NCBI GenBank assembly: GCA_963822705.1
Contig: CAWGIX010000011.1
Location: 186,001 to 250,000, forward strand
Reading direction: 5' to 3'
Source: CAVRQM01 sp963822705
GTDB taxonomy: Bacteria > Pseudomonadota > Alphaproteobacteria > Acetobacterales > Acetobacteraceae
Length of the DNA stretch: 64,000 nt
Shown: in pieces, positions 43,349 through 54,641 of the stretch
Layout: each line of letters starts with the position of its first letter
Position numbering within the stretch: position 1 is the first letter of the stretch
Made by a program: the position numbers and the translations under genes
The notes under the pieces: generated by a model
Seen by the model: the letters and a program-made list of their open reading frames with translations, nothing else
The model's database searches: none
Told to the model about the DNA's origin: nothing

Positions 43349-44926
43349 TTATTGCCCCTTGCCGTCCGTATCGTCGGACAGCGTGCCGAGGAACGCCACG
43401 ATGTCATCCTCCTCCGCGCCGCTCAGGCCGAGATTGCCGACCAGTTTCTGGTTCTCGTTTTTGGGCTGTTCGGGTGCGGGCCAGCAGCTGACGCCGACCT
43501 TGCCGTCTCCGTCCTCGGGGTTGGCCTCCGTGCACTGCGGCAGCACGTCGCGCGTGTTGTAGAAGTGCACGATCGACTTCAGGCTCTTGAAGAAACCGTT
43601 GTGAGTGTAGTCCCGGACGAACGAGGGATACGGGCGCTTGTCGACGTTGCGAACGGTCTGCACCTGGAATCGGCCGATGAATTGCGGGGCGAGCTTCTGC
43701 TCTCTGGGGGTGGGTTCGGTGGACCCGGGCATGGTGCCTGAGAGATAGTCGCCGACACCGTTGTCGACATAGCTCGGGCCGGCTGGGTTGGCCACGTAGC
43801 CGCGATCGTCGGGAACGTTCTCGTGCAGGAAGGGGAGATCGGGGTTTCGCGGCGTGCCGATATTCGCGGTCATGAAATTGGTGAACAGCGGGCGCTTGCC
43901 CGAGGCGTCATGGCAGTTGGAGCAGTTGGCCTTGCCGGTGAACAATTCGAAGCCGCGCTGCTCCCGCGGCGACAACGAGACCTTGCCCGCGAGATAGCGG
44001 TCGAACTTGGACGAGAACGGGCTGACGTCGGGGGAGGCCTCGTACATGGCTGCCGAAAGGCCAAACTCGTTATAGTCCTTTTCCACCTGCGCCCGGCTGG
44101 CCGCATCGAGGTGAACTCGGCGCGGGTCCGGCGCTCGCCTCGAATACGGCTGTGAGCAGATCGATTCCGTGTCGGAGGGAAAATCGATGTCGAAGGAGTT
44201 CGAACCCCAAACCCGGGTGAAAAGGTGGCGATACGGCCCGTGCTCTATCCGGTAGATCACGCAGGCGTCGTCCGGCAGCGCCAGTTCCCCGGCATCGATG
44301 GGCGGATCCTGAGCCTGGTCGCCGGCCGGGTTGCCGGTCTTGTCGCCCGTCGCCCGCATATCCCAGAAATTCCCGCCCACGAAGTCGGATTGCGCTGCGT
44401 CGTAGTGCAGCAGCGGCGCAAACGGGGCGTAGGCATAGCTCATCGGCTTGCGATTGGCCGAACGATGCACCACCGAGCCGGGATAGGCCACGTTCTCCTG
44501 GTTGAAGATCGAAATCCCCCCCGTAAAGCCGGTCTCCTTCACATGACAGGACGCGCAGGCCCTGTTGCCCAGCGCGGAAAGGCTGGTGTCATGGATGATC
44601 AGCTTGCCCAATACGACGGCGGCTTGCCTTTGCGTCAGGCCCGGTTCGCGCATTTTCGCCAGGGCTCGCTGCTCGATGTCGGCGATCTCGTCGCGCACCC
44701 GGCGCGCGTCCGCGCTGTTGTGCTCCACCGCCGCATAGCTGACCTCAGGGCACTTCGAGTAGCCCTCGCAGGTCTGCCCGTCATTCCCCGCCCACGACGG
44801 TTCCGAGCGAACAGTGACGGTCAGACCGATCGCCGCCAGCAGAAGGACGGACCGAGGTCGCACACGTGCGTATCCAGCCAAACGGATCAGCCGCCCATCC
44901 GCCGCAACTGCGAGCCTCATGTTCAT
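43349..44926 (-). CDS. Di-heme cytochrome c peroxidase family protein
   Basis: Periplasmic protein of about 525 residues with a signal peptide (RPRSVLLLAAIGLTVTVRS). Two haem motifs are visible: NRACASCHVKETGF (about residue 130) and GKANCSNCHDASGKRP (about residue 335), the layout of the CcpA/MauG superfamily. The C-terminal domain contains VQTVRNVDKRPYPSFVRDYTHNG and FYNTRDVLPQC. Members reduce H2O2 with cytochrome c electrons or oxidise protein residues. At about 525 residues it is longer than classical CcpA (about 325), closer to MauG-like/lineage-specific groups. The ATG at 44926 lies 6 bases from GGAGG; 44932 is also possible. Confidence 0.88.
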   Translation of the reverse strand: MNMRLAVAADGRLIRLAGYARVRPRSVLLLAAIGLTVTVRSEPSWAGNDGQTCEGYSKCPEVSYAAVEHNSADARRVRDEIADIEQRALAKMREPGLTQRQAAVVLGKLIIHDTSLSALGNRACASCHVKETGFTGGISIFNQENVAYPGSVVHRSANRKPMSYAYAPFAPLLHYDAAQSDFVGGNFWDMRATGDKTGNPAGDQAQDPPIDAGELALPDDACVIYRIEHGPYRHLFTRVWGSNSFDIDFPSDTESICSQPYSRRAPDPRRVHLDAASRAQVEKDYNEFGLSAAMYEASPDVSPFSSKFDRYLAGKVSLSPREQRGFELFTGKANCSNCHDASGKRPLFTNFMTANIGTPRNPDLPFLHENVPDDRGYVANPAGPSYVDNGVGDYLSGTMPGSTEPTPREQKLAPQFIGRFQVQTVRNVDKRPYPSFVRDYTHNGFFKSLKSIVHFYNTRDVLPQCTEANPEDGDGKVGVSCWPAPEQPKNENQKLVGNLGLSGAEEDDIVAFLGTLSDDTDGKGQ

Positions 44927-45113
44927 GGGCATCCTCCAGGTTTGGCTGCCGGCCTATCCACCACCGTAGCCGAGCGCCACCGGCCAGGCGATCCGGTCGT
45001 GACCGAGTAAAGAGCAAAACTGCGAGAGCGGCTGCAGGTCGCCGCGATCGCTCCGCTCGGCTCTGCACCCGTCAGTGCTCCGAACTCGGGGCCGCTTGAG
45101 TCAGAGCCGGACG

Positions 45114-45971
45114 CTACTCCGCTGCATTGCGCTCGCCTCGCAAGGGCGAAGCCGGATACACTCCGAGAATTCGCGCCTCATGCGAAAAGAACGACAGCTC
45201 CTCCAAAGCGCGGCGCAGCGCCGGCTGCTCCGGATAACCTTCCACATCCGCCAGAAACTGCGTCGCGGTAAAATGACCGTCCAGCATGTAGCTTTCGAGC
45301 TTGGTCATGTTCACGCCGTTGGTGGCGAAGCCGCCCAGAGCCTTGTAAAGCGCCGCCGGCACGTTGCGCACCCGGAACACAAACGTGGTCATCAGTCCAG
45401 GCGTGCCGGCATCAGGTACCGTCCGCGCGGTCGCGCAGACGTAGAATCGCGTGGTGTTGTGCGCGGCGTCCTCGACGTTGCGGCGCAACACCTGCAGCCC
45501 GAAAATCTCACCCGCCAAAGCCGAGGCGATCGCGCAATCTTCCATGCCGCCGCGTGCCGCTACCAGCTCGGCAGAGCCCGCCGTATCCGCCTCGACCACC
45601 GCCGTCAGCTTCAGCTCGCGCAACAGTCCGCGCACCTGCCCCAGCGCCACCGCGTGCGAATGGGCGCGGCGCAACGTGGCCACGCTGGCGCCCGGCGGTG
45701 CCAAGAGACAGTGCTCCACACGCTGAAAGTGCTCGCCCACGATGAACAGGCCGCCATGCGGCAGCAACGCGTGAATGTCCGGCACGCGCCCGGCCAAACT
45801 GTTTTCGCACGGCAACATCGCCAGCGCCGCCGCGCCCTCGCGCACCGCATCCATCGCGGCCTCGAATGTCGGGCACGGCAGGGTCGGCCAGTCCGGATAC
45901 GCGGTGCGGCAGGCGAGATCGGAATAGGCGCCGGGCCGGCCCTGAAAGGCGATCACGCGCGGCGCGGTCAT
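45114..45971 (-). CDS. pheA: Prephenate dehydratase
   Basis: Enzyme of 285 residues converting prephenate to phenylpyruvate in phenylalanine synthesis. The PDT domain opens VIAFQGRPGAYSDLACR and contains LAMLPCENSLAGRVPD, DTAGSAELVA, and the catalytic NTTRFYVC (TRF) motif. The C-terminal ACT domain has KALGGFATNGVNMTKLESYM for Phe feedback. There is no chorismate mutase domain, as is usual for alphaproteobacteria. Its start overlaps the end of kdsB by 4 bp (ATGA), so they are co-transcribed. Confidence 0.95.
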   Translation of the reverse strand: MTAPRVIAFQGRPGAYSDLACRTAYPDWPTLPCPTFEAAMDAVREGAAALAMLPCENSLAGRVPDIHALLPHGGLFIVGEHFQRVEHCLLAPPGASVATLRRAHSHAVALGQVRGLLRELKLTAVVEADTAGSAELVAARGGMEDCAIASALAGEIFGLQVLRRNVEDAAHNTTRFYVCATARTVPDAGTPGLMTTFVFRVRNVPAALYKALGGFATNGVNMTKLESYMLDGHFTATQFLADVEGYPEQPALRRALEELSFFSHEARILGVYPASPLRGERNAAE

Positions 45972-46705
45972 GGCGCGAGCGCCAGAATGCGTCGCGCCCG
46001 CTCCAGGTCCGCCGGCGTGTCCACGCCAAAGGGCGCCGCGGCGATACGCGCGCAGCCGATCCGCATCCCTGCTTGCAGCGCGCGCAACTGCTCCAGCCCC
46101 TCGCGCCGCTCCAGGCCCGACGGCGGCAGGGCCACGAAACGGGAAAGCGCCTCCCGCCGCCAGGCGTAGACGCCGATATGGTGCCAGTACGGACCTTCGC
46201 CCCAAGGCACCGCCGCGCGCGAAAAATACAGCGCCCGCGCAACCTCCTCGGGACCGTCATATACACATGCGGCTTTCACCACCGAGGTCGCGCTCAGTTC
46301 GGCCACGTCATCGATCGGGGTCACCAAAGTGCCGATATCCGTTTCGGCATCCGCCAGCGGCAGCAGCGCCCGGGGCAAATGCTCAGGCGCCAAGGTCGGA
46401 AAGTCGCCCTGCAGGTTCACGACCACGTCGTGTGCGCCCTGCGGATCGAGGGCGGCCAGTGCGGCATGCACCCGGTCCGAGCCGGACGGCAGGGCGGGAT
46501 CGGTCAGCACGGCGATGCCGCCGGCCTCGCGCACCGCTTGCGCCACCGGGGGCTCGGCGCACGCCACGGCCACCGGCCCCACCGCGGCGGCGAGCGCACG
46601 CAGCAGCACATGCACGATCATCGGCCGCCCGTTGATGTCGGCCAGCGGTTTGCCGGGCAGGCGTTTGGCGGCCATCCGGGCGGGAATGACGACGATCGGA
46701 TTCAC
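45968..46705 (-). CDS. kdsB: 3-deoxy-manno-octulosonate cytidylyltransferase
   Basis: Cytoplasmic enzyme of 245 residues that activates Kdo with CTP to CMP-Kdo for lipopolysaccharide. The nucleotide motif is VIPARMAAKRLPGKPLADI; NLQGDFPTLAPEHL, LVTPIDDV and HHIGVYAWRREALSRF follow, with GLERREGLEQLRAL typical of the family. It confirms an LPS-bearing Gram-negative host. It is first of the kdsB-pheA pair, and its promoter lies in the 127-bp divergent gap opposite the cytochrome c gene. Confidence 0.95.
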   Translation of the reverse strand: MNPIVVIPARMAAKRLPGKPLADINGRPMIVHVLLRALAAAVGPVAVACAEPPVAQAVREAGGIAVLTDPALPSGSDRVHAALAALDPQGAHDVVVNLQGDFPTLAPEHLPRALLPLADAETDIGTLVTPIDDVAELSATSVVKAACVYDGPEEVARALYFSRAAVPWGEGPYWHHIGVYAWRREALSRFVALPPSGLERREGLEQLRALQAGMRIGCARIAAAPFGVDTPADLERARRILALAP

Positions 46706-46853
46706 TTTGCTGGCTCGTCAACGGGTGGCTCAAGCGACAGGACCGCGCCGGATTGCAGCGCACCCAGGGGTTGCCTATGGTCCGCCAGCTTAATGTGCGT
46801 GCCGGACCGGACGCAACGCATCCCGGCCGAAGGTGACGGAGTTTGAGACAGCC

Positions 46854-47537
46854 ATGGACAGCATGGACGTCAACAAGGCGATCGCCTCGGTGCTGGTGGT
46901 CGGGATCGTCTACATGGGCGCCACGCTGATCGCCGACGGCCTGGTGTCGCCGGAGCGGCTGAAACAGCCCGCGATCAAGATCGAGGGGGTGAACGTCACC
47001 ACCGCGCCGACTACCGAGCAGGCGGAGGCGCCGCTGCCGCCGATCGCACCGCTGCTGGCCAGCGCCGATCCGGGCGCCGGCGAGGCGGACATGAAAAAAC
47101 TCTGTTCTCCCTGCCACTCGTGGAACGAGGGCGGCAAGGCCTTGATCGGGCCGAACCTGTACAACGTGGTCGGCGGCCCACACGCCCATATGCAAGGATA
47201 CGACTACTCCAATGCGCTCAAATCCAAGCAGGGTCCGTGGACGTTCGACGAGCTCAACGCCTGGCTGCGCAAACCCTCCGCCTATGCGCCCGGCACGAAA
47301 ATGGGTTTTGCAGGGATCAGCAGCGACAAGGAGCGGGCGGACGTGATCGACTACCTGCATACGCTGTCGCCCAACCCGCTGCCGCTGCCGGCCGCCACGA
47401 CCGAGAAAGCCGTGCCGCAGAGCGGCAATTCCGTCGCCGGCAACGGCGGCGCGCCGGCGCCCGGCAGCCAGACGACGCCCGCCACGTCGTCGGCCGGTGC
47501 GACGACGGCGCCTGGGCCAAAAGCGGGAACGCCCTAG
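46854..47537 (+). CDS. Membrane-anchored cytochrome c (CycM-like)
   Basis: About 227 residues. A single N-terminal helix (IASVLVVGIVYMGATLIADG), not obviously cleaved, anchors a periplasmic class I cytochrome domain: haem motif KLCSPCHSWNEGGK, GPNLYNVVGGPHAH, YSNALKSKQGPWTFDELNAWL, and the axial Met in GTKMGFAGI. A low-complexity Pro/Ala/Thr/Gly tail of about 50 residues follows. This is the c552/CycM type that carries electrons from the bc1 complex to aa3 oxidase. Linkage to kdsB and pheA is common in Acetobacteraceae. The ATG at 46854 is preferred over a GTG at 46833. Confidence 0.9.
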   Translation: MDSMDVNKAIASVLVVGIVYMGATLIADGLVSPERLKQPAIKIEGVNVTTAPTTEQAEAPLPPIAPLLASADPGAGEADMKKLCSPCHSWNEGGKALIGPNLYNVVGGPHAHMQGYDYSNALKSKQGPWTFDELNAWLRKPSAYAPGTKMGFAGISSDKERADVIDYLHTLSPNPLPLPAATTEKAVPQSGNSVAGNGGAPAPGSQTTPATSSAGATTAPGPKAGTP

Positions 47538-47545
47538 CGGAACTC

Positions 47546-48361
47546 ATGGTCGCCTCCGTGGATGCCGCCCTGGTCGCGGCGGCCGAAGCAGCGGCCGACG
47601 TCGCTGGGGCGGTGATCCGCCCGTTCTTCCGCGCTTCGGGCCTGGTCGCGGACGCCAAGCACGATGCAAGTCCGGTCACGATGGCGGACCGCTCGGCCGA
47701 GCAGGCCATGCGCGCGGTGCTGCGCGAGCGTTTTCCCGAGCACGGCATTCTGGGGGAGGAGTTCGGCCTGGAGCGGCCGGAGGCACGGCTGCGCTGGGTG
47801 CTCGACCCGATCGACGGCACCCGTGCGTTCATCACCGGACGGCCTCTGTTCGGCACCTTGGTGGGCCTGCTGGATGACGGCGTGTCGGTGCTTGGCATCA
47901 TCGACCAGCCGATCAGCCGTGAGCGCTGGGTGGGCGTGGCGGGCCGGCCCACGCGGTTCCGCGGTTTTGACGGCGAGGCCGGCTGCCGCGCCTGCGCCGC
48001 GCTGGAACTGGCGGAACTTTCATGCACCAGCCCCGAAATGTTCTCCCCGGCCGAGTGGGCGCGCTGGGAAAACCTGCGTAAAAGCGTGCGCCGCACGACG
48101 TTCGGCGGCGACTGCTACAGCTACGGCCTGCTGGCACTGGGGCATATCGACGTGATCGCCGAGGCGGACTTGAAGGTGTGGGACTGGACGGCGCTGCTGC
48201 CGGTCATCGAGGGCGCCGGCGGGCGCATGACGGACTGGGAGGGCCAGCCCTTGCGGGCCGCGATGGACGCGAGCGCCGCCCTGCTGGGCGTGCCGGGGCC
48301 GGTGCTGGCGGTCGGCGACGCGGCGCTGCTGCCGCAGGCCATCGAGGTGCTTGCGGAATGA
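47546..48361 (+). CDS. hisN: Inositol-monophosphatase family phosphatase, histidinol-phosphatase-like
   Basis: 271 residues, Mg-dependent phosphatase fold. Metal motifs: GEEFG (about residue 70), DPIDGTRAFITGRPLFGTL, and WDWTALLPVIEGAGG near the C-terminus. DASPVTMADRSAEQAMR is the N-terminal motif shared by HisN-type proteins, which remove phosphate from histidinol phosphate. Inositol monophosphatase or 3'-phosphoadenosine phosphatase activity remains possible. It starts 8 bp after the cytochrome gene and its stop overlaps the next start by 4 bp (ATGA), making it head of the yejABEF chain. Confidence 0.85.
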   Translation: MVASVDAALVAAAEAAADVAGAVIRPFFRASGLVADAKHDASPVTMADRSAEQAMRAVLRERFPEHGILGEEFGLERPEARLRWVLDPIDGTRAFITGRPLFGTLVGLLDDGVSVLGIIDQPISRERWVGVAGRPTRFRGFDGEAGCRACAALELAELSCTSPEMFSPAEWARWENLRKSVRRTTFGGDCYSYGLLALGHIDVIAEADLKVWDWTALLPVIEGAGGRMTDWEGQPLRAAMDASAALLGVPGPVLAVGDAALLPQAIEVLAE

Positions 48362-50195
48362 CTTTTTCGCTCACGCGACGCTCCGTGCTGGCGGCCGCAG
48401 TGTTCGCCGCGGGGCCGCCGGTGCTGGCGGACGAAAATGTGCGCCGCGTGCACGCCATCGCGCTGGTCGGCGAGCCGGAGCTGCCTGACGACTACAAGAA
48501 TTTCCCGTGGGTCAATCCCGACGCGCCCAAGGGCGGCGAGGTGGCGCTCACTACCGTCGGCACCTTCGACAGTTTCAACCCGTTCGTCGTGCGCGGCACG
48601 GCGGCCGGGCTGGGCGGTGTTTTCGAGACGCTGACCATGGCCAACCCGGACGAGGCCGCAGCCAGCTACGGCCGACTCGCCCAGATCATCGAACTGCCCG
48701 CCGACAAGAGTTGGGTCGCCTTCGACCTGCGCGCGGAAGCGAAATGGTGGGACGGCAAGCCGATCGCGGCCGACGATGTCGCTTGGGCTTTCAATACCCT
48801 GCGCGAGCAGGGCCGGCCGCTCTATGCGCGGTACCTGGGCTGACGTGGATCATGTCGAAACCGACGGGCCGAACCGGGTGGTGTTCCGCTTCAAGACTTC
48901 CGGCAACCGCGAGCTGCCGTCGATCTTGGGCGAGGTGCCGGTGTTGCCAAAGCACTGGTGGGAAGGGCGGGATTTTTCCGCGCCGTTGACCGAGCCCCCG
49001 ATGGGGTCGGGGCCGTACCGGGTCGGCCGCTTCGAGTTCGGCCGCACGCTGGTTATGGAGCGGGTGCCTGAGTATTGGGGCCGCGACATGCCGTTCGCGC
49101 GCGGGCTGAACAATTTCGACCGCATTCGCACCGAGTATTTCCGCGATCCCAGCGTGGCGTTCGAATCGTTCAAGGCGGGGCAGGCTGACTGGCGGCGCGA
49201 GAGCACGGCGCTGGTGTGGTCCACCGGCTATGATTTTCCGGCGGTGAGGAACGGGCTGGTAAAGAAGCAGGCGTTCCCGGTGCACCAGATCACGCCGATG
49301 CAGGGCTTTGGCATGAACTTGCGACGGAAACTGTTCCAGGACCGGCGCGTGCGCGAGGCGATGGCGCAGGTGTTCGATTTCGAGTGGACCAACAAGAATT
49401 TCTTCTACGGCCTGTATGTTCGCACCTCCAGCTATTTCGCCGGCAGCGATTTCGCCGCCACCGGCCTGCCGGAAGGCGCGGAACTCGCGCTGCTGGAGCC
49501 GTTCCGCGACCGACCTTCCGCCGGAGCTTTTCACCCAGGAATTCAAGCTGCCGGTTACCGACGGGTCCGGCAACAACCCGGCCGGGTTGAAGCGCGCGTA
49601 CGAGCTGCTCAAGGCGGCGGGGTGGTCGCTCAAGGACCACAAATTGGTGGACGCACAGGGCACTCAGTTCAGTTTCGAACTGCTGCTGGACGACCCGCGC
49701 TTCGAGCGCATCACCCTGCCCTACGCGCAGCAGCTCGGCCGGCTGGGCATCGACGCGCATGTGCGCACCGTGGACCCGTCACAGTACCAGCACCGCATGG
49801 ACTCGTTCGACTACGACATGACGGAAGTGATTTTCGGCGAGAGCGAGAGCCCGGGCAACGAGCAACTGGATTACTGGAGCTGCAAGGCCGCCCATAGCGA
49901 GGGCAGCGGCAACCTGATGGGCGTCTGCAGCCCGGCGATCAACTCGGTGTTGACCAAGATCATCAGCGCGCAGAGCAAGGAACAGCTGGTGCCCGCGGTG
50001 CGGGCGCTCGACCGGATGCTGCTGTGGGGCTGGTATCTCGTGCCCCAGTTCTACCTGAACCAGTTCTGGGTCGCGTACTGGGACCGTTTCGGTTTTCCGG
50101 ACAAGCCGGTGCGCACCGGGGTCCAGTTCAACTCCTGGTGGGTCGACGCCGCCAAGGCGGCCAAGACGGATGCGGCGAGGGGGCATGGGGGGTGA
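48358..50195 (+). CDS. yejA: Peptide ABC transporter substrate-binding protein, two frameshifts
   Basis: Extracellular solute-binding protein family 5 of about 611 residues, in three frame segments. It has a twin-arginine-like signal (TRRSVLAAAVFAAGPPVLA), HAIALVGEPELPDDYKNFPW, YARY then WADVDHVETDGPN, and a C-terminus with NQFWVAYWDRFG and GVQFNSWWVD. Removing one C near 48834 (TACCTGGG) restores YARYWADVDHVE, and one C near 49511 restores FRDDLPPELFTQEF. Both are extra-base errors or mutations. It binds oligopeptides for the YejBEF importer (microcin C-type peptides in E. coli). Confidence 0.88.
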
Positions 50196-50224
50196 CAGAA
50201 CCCTCCCGCCGCGGCGACTGACTG

Positions 50225-51298
50225 GTGGCCGCCTATCTGCTCCGCCGGCTGTTGCTGGTCATTCCCACGCTCTTCGGCATCATCGCCATCAACTTTGCCA
50301 TCACCCAGCTCGCTCCGGGCGGCCCGGTGGAACAGGCGATCGCCGAACTGAAAGGCAAAGGCGACACCACCGCCCGCATTACCGGCGCCGGCGCCGAGGT
50401 AGCCGCGGCCAGCGCACCCGGCGAGTATCGCGGCGCGCGCGGTCTCGATCCGGCGCTGGTCGAGCGCATCCGCAAGACGTTCGGGTTCGACAAACCGCCG
50501 CTCGAGCGCTTTCGGGAAATGCTGGGCCGCTATCTGCGCTTCGATTTCGGCGAAAGCCTGTTCAGCGGGCGCCCTGTGCTGGGCCTGATCCTGCAGAAAA
50601 TGCCGGTCAGCATCTCGATCGGATTGTGGTCGACCTTGCTGATCTATCTGGTGTCCATCCCGCTCGGCATCGCCAAGGCGGTGCGCAACGGCAGCCGGTT
50701 CGACGTCGCCACAAGCAGCGTCGTCCTGGTGGGCTACGCCGTCCCGAGTTTCTTGTTCGCCATCCTGCTGGTGGTGCTGTTCGCGGGCGGCAGTTTTGTC
50801 CAATGGTTCCCGCTGCGCGGCCTGACCACACCGGGCTCGGAAAACTGGCCGATCGGCGCCCGCGTGGTCGATTACGCGTGGCACATGGTGCTACCCACGA
50901 TCGCGCTGGTGGTCGGCGGGTTCGCCACGCTGACACAGCTCACCAAGAACAGTTTTTTGGAGGAGGTGCGCAAACAGTACGTATTGACCGCCCGCGCGAA
51001 AGGGGCGGGCGAGCGGCGGGTGCTGTATGGCCACGTGTTCCGCAACGCGATGCTGCTGGTGGTGTCGGGGTTTCCGGCGGCGTTCATCAGCATCCTGTTC
51101 AGCTCGGCCCTGCTGATCGAGATCATTTTCTCGCTCGACGGCATGGGCCTGCTCGGCTTCAACGCCGCGGTCAAGCGCGACTATCCGCTGATTTTCGGCA
51201 CGCTGTACATGTTCACGCTGCTGGGGCTGCTGATGAACATCGTCGGCGACATGATGTACACCCTGGTCGACCCGCGCATCGATTTCGAGACCCGGTGA
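50225..51298 (+). CDS. yejB: Microcin C/oligopeptide ABC transporter permease
   Basis: Permease of 357 residues with about six transmembrane helices (BPD_transp_1). It opens AAYLLRRLLLVIPTLFGIIAINFAITQLAPGGPVEQ, the DppB/YejB signature, with the EAA loop EVRKQYVLTARAKGAGERRVLYGHVFRNAM. The long insertion after PVEQ (to residue 95) is typical of YejB rather than DppB. The GTG at 50225 starts the first helix. Its stop overlaps the start of the next permease by one base (TGATG). Confidence 0.93.
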   Translation: MAAYLLRRLLLVIPTLFGIIAINFAITQLAPGGPVEQAIAELKGKGDTTARITGAGAEVAAASAPGEYRGARGLDPALVERIRKTFGFDKPPLERFREMLGRYLRFDFGESLFSGRPVLGLILQKMPVSISIGLWSTLLIYLVSIPLGIAKAVRNGSRFDVATSSVVLVGYAVPSFLFAILLVVLFAGGSFVQWFPLRGLTTPGSENWPIGARVVDYAWHMVLPTIALVVGGFATLTQLTKNSFLEEVRKQYVLTARAKGAGERRVLYGHVFRNAMLLVVSGFPAAFISILFSSALLIEIIFSLDGMGLLGFNAAVKRDYPLIFGTLYMFTLLGLLMNIVGDMMYTLVDPRIDFETR

Positions 51299-52319
51299 TG
51301 CGCCTGTCGCCGCTCACCCGTCGCCGGCTGGCGATTTTTCGCGCGCACCGCCGTGGCTACTGGTCGCTATGGCTGTTCACCGCCATCTTCCTGGTGACGC
51401 TGTTCGCCGAGTTCGTGGCCAACAACCGGCCGCTGGTGATCCGCTTCGACGGGCACTGGTATTTTCCCGTGCTGCATGAGTATGGCCAGGACACGTTCGG
51501 GTCCGACTTCATCCCAATCGAAGCCGACTACACCGACCCGGATCTTTCCCGCGCCATCCGCGCCAAGGGCTGGATGCTGTGGCCCGCGGACCCGTTCAAC
51601 GCCACGGACCCGGTGAAAAATCTGGCGCATCCGGCACCGGCGCCGCCCAGTCTGCGCAACCTGCTCGGCACCGACGATCAGGCGCGGGACGTGCTGGCAC
51701 GGGTGATCTACGGCATCCGCATCTCCGTCCTGTTCGGGTTCACGCTCACCATCCTGGCCTCGGCGGTGGGCATCGCGGCCGGTGCCGTGCAGGGTTTTTA
51801 CGGCGGCCTGACCGACCTGATGTTCCAGCGCTTTATCGAAGTCTGGTCGGGCATGCCGACGCTGTTCCTGCTCATCATCCTGTCCGCCTTCATCGCCCCC
51901 GGGTTCTGGATTCTGCTCGGGTTCCAGCTGCTGTTCGGCTGGATGGCGTTGACCGGCCTGGTGCGCGCGGAATTTTTGCGGGCGCGCAACTTTGATTATG
52001 TGCGGGCGGCGCGCGCGCTGGGCGTGCGCGACATTGCCATCATGTGGCGCCACGTATTACCCAACGCGATGGTGGCGACACTGACGTTCGTCCCGTTCAC
52101 GCTGTCAGGGTCGGTGACGATTCTGGCCAGCCTCGATTTCCTCGGCTACGGCCTGCCGCCCGGTTCGCCGTCGCTCGGCGAACTCGTGAACCAGGCCAAG
52201 GACAACCTTCAGGCGCCTTGGCTGGGCTTTACGGCCTTCTTCGTGCTGGGCACGATCCTGGTACTGCTGATCTTCATCGGTGAAGCGGTGCGCGACGCGT
52301 TCGATCCGCGGCAGACGCT

Positions 52320-52323
<4 letters not shown>
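51298..52323 (+). CDS. yejE: Microcin C/oligopeptide ABC transporter permease
   Basis: Second permease, 341 residues. It begins LTRRRLAIFRAHRRGYWSLWLF and has a long extracytoplasmic loop (HWYFPVLHEYGQDTFGSDF, YTDPDLSRAI) before the helices, as in YejE. GTDDQARDVLARVIYGIRIS and the EAA loop FDYVRAARALGVRDIAIMWRHVLPNAM identify the DppC-type permease. It forms the heterodimeric channel with YejB. The stop overlaps the following ATPase start by 4 bp (GTGA). Confidence 0.93.
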
Positions 52324-53924
<1,601 letters not shown>

Positions 53925-53939
53925 CAAGGAGAGCCCAGC

Positions 53940-54641
53940 ATGAGGGTTAGCGAAATGAACTGGCAGCAGGTCGAGGACGCGGTGCGCCGCGACGATCGCT
54001 GCGTGCTGCCGCTGGGCAGCACCGAGCAGCACGGTGCCCTCAGCCTGTCGGTGGACAGCATCCTCTCCGAACGCGTCGCCGCCGAGGCGGCGGAGCCGCT
54101 CGGCATTCCGGTGTTTCCGGTCGTGGCCTATGGCATCACGCCGTATTTCCGCGCCTATCCGGGTACCATCAGCCTGCGCGTGGAAACCTATGTGCGGCTG
54201 GTCGGCGACATTCTGGATGGCCTCGCAGAGCAGGGGTTTCGCAGAATCCTGATCTGCAACGGCCATGGCGGGAACAGTCCCGCCGGAAGTCTCGCGATCG
54301 AGTGGATGGCAAGCCATCCCTCCTGCCGCGTGCGCTTCCACAACTGGTTCAGCGCACCAAAAACCTGGGCGGAGGTGCAGCGCATCGACCCGGTGGCATC
54401 GCATGCCTCGTGGATGGAGAATTTTCCCTGGACGCGCCTGCCGAACATCGCAGCGAAGAGCGAGGCAAAGCCGATGATCGACCTCGACCGCATGCGGCTG
54501 CTGGACCCGAACGGGGTGCGACGGGTGTTGGGCGACGGCAATTTCGGCGGCCTGTACCAGCGTCCTGACGAGGACACGGAGCGGCTGTGGACCGTGGCAG
54601 TGGAGGAAACCCGGGCACTGCTCGAAGGTCCGTGGGAATAA
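53940..54641 (+). CDS. Creatininase family amidohydrolase
   Basis: 233 residues. Family motifs: LPLGSTEQHGALSLSVDSIL (metal ligands Glu and His), VVAYGITPYFRAYPGTISL, and LICNGHGGNSPAGSLAIEW (metal ligands). These Mn/Zn-dependent enzymes open cyclic amides such as creatinine or act on deformylated pterin/F420 intermediates. AAGGAG is 8 bases from the ATG at 53940. It lies 15 bp after yejF and overlaps the following reductase by 10 bp, so its substrate may be an imported peptide-like or cyclic compound. Confidence 0.88.
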   Translation: MRVSEMNWQQVEDAVRRDDRCVLPLGSTEQHGALSLSVDSILSERVAAEAAEPLGIPVFPVVAYGITPYFRAYPGTISLRVETYVRLVGDILDGLAEQGFRRILICNGHGGNSPAGSLAIEWMASHPSCRVRFHNWFSAPKTWAEVQRIDPVASHASWMENFPWTRLPNIAAKSEAKPMIDLDRMRLLDPNGVRRVLGDGNFGGLYQRPDEDTERLWTVAVEETRALLEGPWE